Shown: piece by piece, positions 55,974 through 64,000 of the stretch
How the letters are laid out: each line of letters opens with the position of its first letter
Numbering within the stretch: the first letter of the stretch is position 1
Source of the DNA: Gigantopelta aegis
Taxonomy: Eukaryota > Mollusca > Gastropoda > Neomphalida > Peltospiridae
Length of the DNA stretch: 64,000 nt
Direction: 5' to 3'
Assembly: GCF_016097555.1 (NCBI RefSeq)
Contig: NC_054703.1
Span: forward strand, 38,684,169 to 38,748,168
The notes under the pieces: generated by a model
Database searches by the model: none
What the model was told of the DNA's origin: nothing
The model's input: only the letters and a program-made list of their open reading frames with translations
Made by a program: the position numbers and the translations under genes

Positions 55974-57047
55974 TTAATAGTGTGTGAATCCACCCATGGC
56001 GCGAATACACTCGACACATCGTTGCCTCATGCTGTTGATCAGACGTCTGAAGAACTCTTGGGGAATGGCCTGCCACTCTGCCATAAGAAGTTGACCCAGA
56101 TAATGAAGGTTGGCCGGAGGGGCATGGTTATCCCGAACTCTCCTGCCTAATTCGTCCCAGGCGTTCTCTATTGGGGCCAAGTCAGGCGAATATGCTGGCC
56201 AATCCATCCTGGCGATACCTTGTTGTCTGAGAAAGTCCGTTACCACCCTGGCGCGGTGGGGTCTGGCATTGTCATCCTGCAGAACTGCCCCGCTGCCAAT
56301 CTGCTGAAGGCCTGGGAGAACCAACGGCCGGATAATCTCATTCAGATATCGGATTCCATTCAGATTGCCATCCGCCACATAGGGGGGGGGGGGGGGGGGG
56401 GTCCTGTGGTGGATAGAGATGCCGCCCCACACCATGACGCTGCCACCACCGAGCCGGTGACGTTGTCTAACGTTAACGTCAGCGAAGCGCTCCCCAGGAC
56501 GTCTGTAGACACGAACCCGACCGTCGTTGAACTGGAGACTAAACCTGGACTCATCAGTGAACATCACTCGACCCCACTGAACACGTTGCCACCGCAGATG
56601 AAGCGTGCACCAGTGACGTCTGGCCGTTCTGTGACGTGGTAGGAGTGGTGGTCGAACAGCCTGGCGACGGCAGCGTAGATTATTGGCTCTCAGACGATTG
56701 CGTATGGTTTGATCAGACACTCGAGTTCCAGTCGCAGTCCGCAGATTGTCACGTAATCGGCGTGCAGTGGTTGTGTGTTGACGTAGAGCCATAATTGTGA
56801 TGTAGCGGTCCTCTCTATTTGTAGTGCTTCGGGGTCTTCCCGAACGTGGACGATTTCGAACAGAATTCGTTGCTTGGTACCATTGCCACAGTCGGCCAAC
56901 GACACTCTGACTGACACCAAGTCTCAGAGCAACATTTCTTTGCGTATTGCCATCCTGAAGCCAAGCAATAGCCCTTCCTCGATCTTCGATAGTCAGTTGA
57001 AGTCGTACCATTGTCGAATTTGGAGTGGGCACCGTACACGAACGCAA
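55974..57047 (-). CDS. Tc1-type (DD34E) transposase, open frame
   Basis: 357 residues; the likely start is Met13 (MVRLQLTIEDRG). The N-terminal paired-type helix-turn-helix spans about 17-60, followed by the AT-hook-like SGRPRST (69-75) and a second DNA-binding part to about 125. Catalytic residues are visible: D165 in MFTDESRF, D259 in LQDDNARPH and E294 in SPDLAPIENAWDEL. 34 residues lie between the second D and the E, the DD34E spacing of Tc1. It would cut and paste its element at TA sites in the nucleus. A 20-base G run (56382-56401 on plus) encodes a Pro stretch at 217-222 inside the catalytic domain, where relatives have short, mixed residues. The frame is kept but function is doubtful. 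An ATTGTTCCAT phrase near 55855 and its complement near 57280 may mark the ends. Confidence 0.85.
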   Translation of the reverse strand: MRSCTVPTPNSTMVRLQLTIEDRGRAIAWLQDGNTQRNVALRLGVSQSVVGRLWQWYQATNSVRNRPRSGRPRSTTNREDRYITIMALRQHTTTARRLRDNLRTATGTRVSDQTIRNRLRANNLRCRRQAVRPPLLPRHRTARRHWCTLHLRWQRVQWGRVMFTDESRFSLQFNDGRVRVYRRPGERFADVNVRQRHRLGGGSVMVWGGISIHHRTPPPPPPYVADGNLNGIRYLNEIIRPLVLPGLQQIGSGAVLQDDNARPHRARVVTDFLRQQGIARMDWPAYSPDLAPIENAWDELGRRVRDNHAPPANLHYLGQLLMAEWQAIPQEFFRRLINSMRQRCVECIRAMGGFTHY

Positions 57048-57299
57048 GCTCCAATTATACAGAAATTCAGCATTGGGAACATGGAATATACGCGCAAAGC
57101 GTGCAAATGAAGCGCTGTGTGAAAAAGCAAGTTATGGGCACTTAGCAGACCTTTCGCTTTCGCCCTAATTTACGTGCAAATGTAAGCATGTTTTCGCCAT
57201 TGGAACTAGTCGAAAGTGTCAATGACAGTGGATTTTAATTCATTTATGGGTTGCTTAGACCCACGTTCGTCAAAATGGAACAATACCATGCGTGACATT

Positions 57300-57535
57300 A
57301 TGGTCTAGCTAATATAATTGACATTCAGAAAATAATGTCGAAAATATCGTCTGACCCTTAAATTCTTTTAAGTAGTATATATTTGGCGCACATCGTTTCG
57401 GTAAGTATTTTTGTTAGTATGTGTGTGTGTATGTATGTATTTATGCATTGATATATTTAAGGTATATTTAAATGCATGCGGTCTCAGTAGCAGACTGGAT
57501 ATGCCCGAATTTATAGACTTTATCGATTAATATAA
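57300..57535. other. Spacer, nothing recognised
   Basis: A (TGTA)-type run at 57418-57442, otherwise no identifiable content. Confidence 0.6.
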
Positions 57536-57537
57536 TA

Positions 57538-58045
57538 TGTTTAGTTGAAACTAAACTTATCGACACTGGTCACGTAGAAATACCAGGTTATACAATGTTT
57601 ACTAATAATAGAACACTTGAATTCAATGTTAGATCGGGAGGCATATGCTTGGCTATTAGAAATAAGCTCATGGACCAAGTATATATTCATAAAAATGTAT
57701 GTCAGTACATATTATGGTTTACTCTTTCTAATACTATCCTACAGGCAGAATTATTGCGCACTGTTATTAGAACTATTTTAATCATTGTTCATTTAACACA
57801 ACACAAGACAAAGTGAACGAGACATTTTAAAGTGGAAATAATGTTCTTTTGATCGGCGATTTTAATGCCAAAACGTGTTTGCTTGTCGATTATGTGGTTT
57901 GTAACACATTTCAGATGATATTGCCGATTTTATGAATGAACCTAATAACATATTAAATATTGGCATTCCATTACAAAGAGTGAACCAAGATACCAATAGA
58001 CCTAAAGGTCACGGATATAAACTAATTGATCTTTGTACTGCACTG
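57538..58045 (+). pseudogene. LINE endonuclease fragment
   Basis: The plus strand reads LVETKLIDTGHVEIPGYTMF, TNNRT, RSGGICLAIRNKLMDQVYI and QYILWFTLS. Further on, in other frames, come LIGDFNAKT, then DDIADFMNEPNNILNIG, QDTNRPKGHGYKLIDLC. These are the endonuclease-domain landmarks of an APE-type LINE (ETK, GG, GDFNA). Several frameshifts are present, and the RT part is missing, cut off where the foldback structure begins. The type resembles the LINE at 46366-51073. Confidence 0.7.
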
Positions 58046-58885
58046 GCTGGAACCAAAAATTGCCCAATGTAACCACGGACGGGGATATATATTAGTTAGC
58101 ATATCAATAGCCCGAGTACTCTGACTGCAAGAGAGCTAGACGGACATTTGGACATAAATACGCTCTCATTACAGTCAGAGACCAAGCTATGTATTTTTTT
58201 GGCAATTGCCGACAACCAAAAAGTTGTCAAAGATTTCCGCTCTGATACTATAAAAGATCACTTGCTACTAATGATAAAATGTAGCGGGTTTCCTCTATAA
58301 CACTATGATCAAATTACCAAATATTTGACTTCCAATAGTCGATGATTAATGAATCAATGTGCTCTAGTGGTGTCGTTACACAAAACTTTTTTATTTTTTT
58401 GTGATTGTCGGGCACTTGTCGTTTTGAGACGGCCCCTGGAAGACGGAATGGCTGAGTGGGCGATCATGTGACGCAACGTCACGATATAGGTCGGCGAACT
58501 TAGAATTCTGCTGTCCGGAGTTTGCCGAAGCTTAGCTGAATGTGGGTGCTGTCGGATTTCTTTCTGTAGTGTGTGTGTTAGTGATCAATATCTGATTTTT
58601 TAAAAATCAATTAACTCGAAAATGATCAATGTAAAGGTATTTGACGTCAAACATGGGATTGTTGTGGTATTAGAGCGGAAATCTTTGACAACTTTTTTAT
58701 TGTCGGCAATTGCCAAACAATACATAGCTTGGTCTCTGACTGTAATGAGAGCGTATTTATGTCCAAATGTCCGTCTAGCTCTCTTACAGTCAGAGTACTG
58801 GGGCTATTGATATGCTAACTAATATATATCCTTTTCGGTGGTTACATTGGGCAATGTCTCGCTCCAGCCAATGCAGTACGACTGG
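58034..58885. mobile_element. Foldback structure with ~200-bp arms, SINE-derived ends
   Basis: The arms at about 58034-58246 and 58665-58885 are inverted copies sharing TTGCCCAATGTAACCAC, TTAGTTAGCATATCAATAGC, GAGAGCTAGACGGACATTTG, ATACGCTCTCATTACAGTCA and GGCAATTGCCGACAA. The outermost bases are a SINE 1 phrase (CACTGGCTGGAAC). The interior (58247-58664) carries a SINE 1 short tail and unique DNA. A third partial arm is at 59005-59060. No coding capacity is seen. Confidence 0.7.
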
Positions 58886-59000
58886 TATATCAAAGGTCGT
58901 GATATATGCTATCCTGTCTGTGGGATGGTGCTTATAAACGATCCCTTGCTACTAATGGAAAAATGTAGCGGATTTTCTCTCTACTACTATATCAAAATAC
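58855..59000 (+). mobile_element. SINE family 1 fragment
   Basis: GTACGACTGGTATATCAAAG, CTATCCTGTCTGTGGGATGG and AAATGTAGCGGATTTTCTC; continuous with the right foldback arm. 59061-59630 has only a poly-C run (59288-59302) and nothing else recognised. Confidence 0.65.
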
Positions 59001-59634
59001 CCGATGAATAGTAAATGTCCGTCTAGCTCTCTTACAGTCAGAGTACTCGGGCTAGCATATCAAGTGTAATCAAGGTATGCGATATTTTTCAGATATCTAT
59101 AGATATATCAGAGATGTTGCGATTACTGGACGAAAGTAATCGATTACGCTTACTTAAGAATGTCACGATTACGATTGCGATTATTTTTTTTCGGGTTGGG
59201 TGGGGAGCAAATCGGTTTCCAAAACCAGATTTATTATTATTATATTTGGATCTTTTACGAATTATGTTAATGTGTAGCTTCACTCGCCCCCCCCCCCCCC
59301 CCACCCACCCCCGGGTTTTATTCATTTGATAATTCAGTCGTAGTGATTCTCTGTTTCTAGGCAAATGATAGCAGTAGAAAGAAGAATAAGTAGACAACTT
59401 GTTTTATTATTGTGTCACATGCTCTATATAAATCATTTAATATAAATATATGAATATATACAAAACTTAGGAAGTACAGCATCCGACCAAACAGCCCACG
59501 AGACACTCCTGACATTTAAAATTATAAAATATTTAAAAGCACATTGTGCTAATTTCTAAGTAAAACATAATTTAGTATGCGTTTCTCATAACATGCAGTA
59601 CTGATGATACATGTCATTTGGGTTAATCAGTATA

Positions 59635-59990
59635 TACTAACAACTAACCCACTGTCCTGGTCAGACAGCCCAGATAGCTGAGGTGTGTGCCCAGGACAGC
59701 GTGCTTGAACCTTAATTGGATATAATATAATAAAGGGGCATTCCTGAGTTTGCTGCAATTTTTTAAATGTTATTGACTAACAGAGACTTTTTAACGATTA
59801 TAATTACATATAAAATATATTTTTCTGCATATAATATTAGTGGCTGTATATTAAACATGTTTCTTATCGTTCTAATATTTGTACTGGGTTAAATTTCATT
59901 TTATTTCCTAAAATATTTTTTCATACGTACGAAATTATTTGAAAATAAAATCCACTTTGGGCTTCTTACAAGTATTAAAGCAGCATTCCC
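59635..59990. mobile_element. SINE 2 tail joined to MITE 1 fragment
   Basis: 59635-59730 (+) is a SINE 2 tail: CCCACTGTCCTGGTCAGACA, GAACCTTAATTGGATATAAT. 59733-59985 is a MITE 1 end, AAGGGGCATTCCTGAGTTTG, with one arm and part of the middle. Confidence 0.65.
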
Positions 59991-60519
59991 TGGAATATTT
60001 TTATTAATTAAGCATATGGAACAGAAAATCCAATTACGTTTGGTGCATATATGACGCCGCCTCCGCATTGGTTTCACTACGCTGGCTTATCTAGGTCAAA
60101 AACAAAGGCAGTATTTCGAAAGTGGGACACTTTTGACGGGCTCCTACCGATCTCGGTTTTCATTGTCTTATCACAAGTGTGGAATTCCGCAACAAGAGAT
60201 CACGTGAGATTTCGCAATTTTTGAACAAATTTAACTGTCTTGATTGAGGGGTCGTCTCATATCTCCAAAACATATTTATATCTATAGAGGTATGGTACAA
60301 CGCCTTTCCAGGAGTCGGTGGGTGAGGGATTTGCCTTGAAATTTTGAAAGTGACCAGCTGTTAGCATATGCTTTACATGTAAGGGGGTGTTACTAATTAC
60401 GTAACACTCTAGGGGTAGAGGAAGATGGTACTGTGTTCGATTTACGTAACAATGTTCAAGACTATAATTTTTATTCATTACTTAGACCTAAAAAGGTGGG
60501 TTTTCTTCTTTTTTTGGGG
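59991..60519. other. Spacer, nothing recognised
   Basis: It includes a short CAGCATTCCCTGGAATATTT start that may be the end of another dispersed repeat. No gene is seen. Confidence 0.5.
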
Positions 60520-61000
60520 GGGGGGGGGGGAAATGCGCGATCAGTCTAGGATCAATCCCCATTGGCGCGTATATAAAAGACCATGGTATGTGATATCCTG
60601 TCTGTGGGAATGGTACATATAAACGATCCCTTGCTAAAACAAAATGTAGCGGGTTTACAAGGCGCGTGTGCAGGGATTTCAATGGGGTTGGGGTTGTAGA
60701 CTGTTTGGAGCGAAGTTTGTATGGGGTCATGCTCCCCCAGAAAATATATATATATATTTTGTTTAAGCTTGGGCAAGTAAGGGTTTCAACCTCCAATACC
60801 CACCCCCTGCACATGCACCCGATTCCTCTCTAAATGCCAAAATTACCAAATGTTAGACATCCAACAGCAGATGGAAGGAAGGATAGAATAAATTTTATTT
60901 AACGACGCACTCAACACATTTTATTTACGGTTGTATTGGGTCGGATGATTATTAAATCAATATGCTGTAACTTTGATGTCGTTAAACACCCCCACCCCTA
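60520..61000 (+). mobile_element. SINE family 1 composite, interrupted
   Basis: The body at 60535-60657 (GATCAATCCCCATTGGCG, GTACATATAAACGATCCC, AATGTAGCGGGTTT) resumes at about 60823 (CCTCTCTAAATGCCAAAATT, ACATCCAACAGCAGATG). About 165 bp is inserted between them. A minus long-tail SINE piece (TTTATTTAACGACGCACTCA) interrupts the tail at about 60878-60945. Confidence 0.65.
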
Positions 61001-61540
61001 ACTTTACCCTTTCCAAACGAAAGAATATTTATTTGAATTTGTCGATTTTAACACGTAAAATTAAGAAGTGAAAACGTTCATTGTCTACGTTAGTTTTTTA
61101 GTTTAAAAAAAAAAAATATATATATATACATGATTAATGTGTTACTAGTATACAAACTAAACTTTGAAAGTTCTACTAACACTTTATAAAATATTAATTC
61201 TGAAATAGGAAGGTACGATTGTCGATAATACGTTGTCAAGATCAAACCGGTTTTAACGAAAGACTCTAGTACCGTAACCTCAACCGAAAGTTTTTCGTAC
61301 AGTGCAAGATTGTTCCTTTAATTTTTGGAGACGAACCCTACAATTTGAAATCGGCAAACGCACGTGTTAACTGAAACTGACAACAGGCCGTCATTTGTGC
61401 TTTGCCGATCTATGGCGGCACAGGCGACGAATCAAGCATATACTTTTGACGGTCTCCGTTCATAGCGAACAAACACGAGTTTTTTAAAAGTGCATTTGAG
61501 ATTGTATTTCATATTTGTAAATGATGTTATAATATGGTAA
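61001..61540. other. Spacer, nothing recognised
   Basis: AT-rich, with an A-run and (TA)n near 61107-61130. No gene is seen. Confidence 0.55.
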
Positions 61541-61544
61541 CCAG

Positions 61545-61680
61545 AGAATGTAACAATAAGACGGCCAGAAACACATTGAATATACAGACACTGATATTCT
61601 AAACAAGAAAATATATTTAATATGTAAGTTTAATCGTAGAACTATTTTATTAGTGGGAAACGCAGGAATGTCCCTTTAAG
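61545..61680. mobile_element. MITE 1, right end only
   Basis: GGCCAGAAACACATTGAATA, TACAGACACTGATATTCTAA and the terminal GCAGGAATGTCCCTTTAA. 61681-62640, upstream of the last receptor, holds nothing else I can identify. Confidence 0.6.
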
Positions 61681-62691
61681 TAAATATGATTAGGCCATTT
61701 TGATAGATTAGGCTGTATAATTTAAAATGTCTAAATTGACCCATGCATATCAGTTCCCACCCCCTTCCCGTCCTAAAGTTGGTCACTGGCGATGTCAGAG
61801 TCCAAATCTGGGATGGGCGTGCTTGAACCTTTGAGATGATATGGGCACGTAAAAAAGAGTTCCCTTCGTCCAGTCAATGTAATTAGCGTGTACATAGGCA
61901 ATTGTTTTGTTACCATTGGTGAATCACCTTGGATACTTTTGTTGGACGTGGTGAGATTTTGTCAGCAGGGCATGGCAAGCTCTTTTGATCCGTTTCATTG
62001 TCTTAAGCTAGTTGCTAATACAGTTTTAAAGGTACTGCCTTTATTACTATAGACATGCAGCTACTAAAGTCAAAGACTAATAACTGCAGAACTTTAACGA
62101 TTGGGGAATATCTACTCTACGTGTAGTAATTCAAAACATAAAGAGAACACTTATTATTGTTGACATAATCCAAGTTATACTTCTTTAGAATGATTCCCCG
62201 TGGTATACACCGTGTCCTTTATAATTTAACTATAAACAATAGTTCATAGTTTTATCTGATATATTGAAGTTTTAATTAAACCTGACCTTTAAGTAACGAT
62301 GTAGCCTAAATAAATAAGTAACTGGTGTTTTATTTATCTAGTGAATGAAAGTAGTACTGAACGTATGGATATTATTTGTTTACTGAGGCATTTGTATTAC
62401 TGCCCCGATGCCATAACGGAGCCTGGTCACCCCTAGATCGATACACCAGTCATGGAATATTCTTCCGTATGTATGTGGAGAGTGGACACCGTGACAGTTG
62501 GGTGCACACAACTACAACAAGTAATAATCTACAGGAAACACACTTTACATAAGCACTTTGCAGACGGAGATAATACTATAAATAATTACATTAAAACTGT
62601 AAGAAAACGAACTGGAAATTAATGTACATAATGAGCATGACTTTTATTCGTTTGCAGGTGGCACCATTGCACGATATCAAACATAACCACT

Positions 62692-63956
62692 ATGGCTCTA
62701 AATGAAACAGCTGGTACTTTTGATGAAATTGAAGATATAGAATCTATCTTTAACTCGACTAATACAAGCACAGGAATAAACGCTGCAGCAGGAAATCCCT
62801 GGATTTACTTCCGAAGTCCAAATACTGCCTTTTTGGTCAGCGAGTTTATTATCGTCATAGTAGGACTAGCGGGGAACTATTTAGTGTTTGTTTTACTGAG
62901 AGACGTCAAGTTTTCCTTGCTATCCTACCAAATATATATGAGATTTCTGGCAGTGTCGGATAGTTCTGTTTTAATTACATATGGCATACACCAGTCTCTG
63001 AGATACTTTCACATGTTTCATGTTATCAGGAATCATGACTCTGTCTGTGGTTTATGGATGTTTATGAGGAGGACAGTGATGATCCTATCCCCATGGTTGT
63101 GGTTGGACTGACGGTGGATCGGTTCTACTGCGTTGTTTTCCCGCTGAAACGCGACAGATTCTGCACTCGAAGAAAGGCCGCGATCGTCTGCTCGTGTCTG
63201 ACTACTTTGTCAGGTGTGCTGACGCTCCCGCTAGTGCTTGACGTGAAGAAAGTAAAAGGCATAAACACACAATGCTATGTGAAAGATCAATATATGGGCT
63301 ATTATTATTTCGTACGTCTAGTTCTCACCTCAACCCTCCCCTGCCTCTTGATTCTCATCTTCAACATTGTGATTGGTATCCACATCCAGCGCAGCGCCAC
63401 GTTTCAGAAGAGATTCACCTCGTCGAACAACTCTGCCAACACTGATACGAAGCTGGACAAGTCGTTTCGTCCTCTTATGCTCATCTCCATTTTGGCTTTC
63501 GTAACAATTGTTCCTTTGGCTATCACGGACTGTATCCTTGCGATCCTGTTGGTAACTAAATCGCATTTTGAAACCGTAGGGATCCTGGTCAAACTGTGGC
63601 CAATATTCAACATTGTATACCTGATCAATTTTGGACAGAATCTGTACATCCTGATGGCCAGTTCAGCTAACTACAGGAAGATCATGAACACAAAGCTGAC
63701 GTGCAGGGGAAGGAAATCCTCCAGACAGAAAGACAAGGTCACAGTGTCACGATTTCCATGGCAGGTTTCTGAACCCACCAATTTCGGGACAGATGGATCA
63801 GAATCCGCAACCAGACTGTCGTTTGCAACCAACATCACGTTAGTTAACAGAGCCACCAATTTCGGAACAGATGAATCGGAATCCGGAACCAGACTGTCTT
63901 TTGCAACCAGCATCACGTCAGTTAACTCTCCTGTCAAGGATTCCGAAGATCGTTAA
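62692..63956 (+). pseudogene. GPCR 6: full-length receptor with one frameshift
   Basis: A paralogue of the intact receptor. The acceptor CGTTTGCAG (exon from 62658) precedes MALNETAGTFDEIED. TM1 has VGLAGNYLVFVLL; TM2 YMRFLAVSDSSVLI; TM3 reaches MILSPWL. A single base is missing near 63099 (the paralogue has one more G in TTGGTTGTTGG), then the frame resumes as VGLTVDRFYCVVFPLKRDRF. TM4 to TM7 are intact (NFGQNLYILMASSANYRKI). The tail contains a tandem duplication of about 25 residues, TNFGTD.SES.TRLSFAT. Apart from that one base everything is open, so this may be a recent pseudogene, an allele, or a sequencing error in a live gene. Confidence 0.85.
63776..63930 (+). repeat. ~75-bp tandem duplication in the receptor tail
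   Basis: Two in-frame copies of a block encoding TNFGTD(G/E)SES(A/G)TRLSFAT. The two differ at several bases. The duplication is rich in Ser/Thr and thus adds potential phosphorylation sites to the cytoplasmic tail. The intact paralogue lacks it. Confidence 0.8.
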
Positions 63957-64000
63957 AAACATGTCAAAGCAAAAACTAAGTAAAAACGTTAAAGTTTGTT

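Noticed and set aside
56220-56642. Plus-strand 140-residue frame
   Set aside because: Antisense shadow of the Tc1-type transposase.

Overview
This looks like nuclear DNA of a marine mollusc, most likely a gastropod. I infer that from the dense tRNA-derived SINEs, whose shared body has the form known to me from molluscan genomes, from a perlucin-like C-type lectin start, and from a lineage-specific family of class A GPCRs with introns in the 5' UTR. It is repeat-rich. Three 200-N gaps (5430-5629, 36838-37037, 55621-55820) show a draft assembly. I see no bacterial operon, CRISPR array or true tRNA/rRNA gene.

Only one protein-coding gene is visibly whole: a 407-residue rhodopsin-family receptor at 38913-40136 (+). 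Around it lie five relatives. 62692-63956 (+) is full length with one frameshift. 11925-14150 (-) is 5'-truncated. 21640-23810 (-) has its TM5 codons blown up into a 62-bp minisatellite. Two are shattered remnants, at 3884-4335 (+) and 5843-7810 (+). Pairs of loci share non-coding flanks in inverted orientation, so the cluster grew by segmental duplication of DNA. A second likely host gene starts at 33152: a TATA box, a signal-peptide exon and a C-type lectin exon, both too short to show as long open frames.

Layout: 1-2874, a decaying multicopy-element gene with a PIN/FEN-like acidic signature; 3-9 kb, receptor remnants, SINEs, MITEs and a 78-bp array; 10-11 kb, a 106-bp satellite and a long GA tract; 12-14 kb, receptor pseudogene; 15.9-17.3 kb, a Tc1-type transposase tail turned into a 66-bp array; 17-20 kb, SINE-rich spacer; 20-24 kb, receptor pseudogene with inverted-duplicate flank; 24-32 kb, AT-rich spacer with degenerate repeats, palindromes and MITEs; 33-34 kb, lectin start; 34-37 kb, MITEs; 37-40.7 kb, intact receptor; 40.8-52 kb, three tandem ~1.9-kb units bounded by (CA)n, the third split by a palindromic pogo-type fragment that is itself split by a 4.7-kb LINE; 52.7-54.4 kb, sequence of doubtful base quality; 54.5-57.3 kb, Tc1-type transposases; 57.5-59 kb, LINE fragment and foldback; 59-62.6 kb, MITE/SINE spacer; 62.6-64 kb, last receptor.

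The main theme is repeat birth inside other sequences: minisatellites have arisen separately inside a receptor TM5 segment (62 bp), a transposase C-terminus (66 bp), a MITE (39 bp), a SINE head (78 bp) and a dispersed module (106 bp). All similarities were judged by eye, with no database search.
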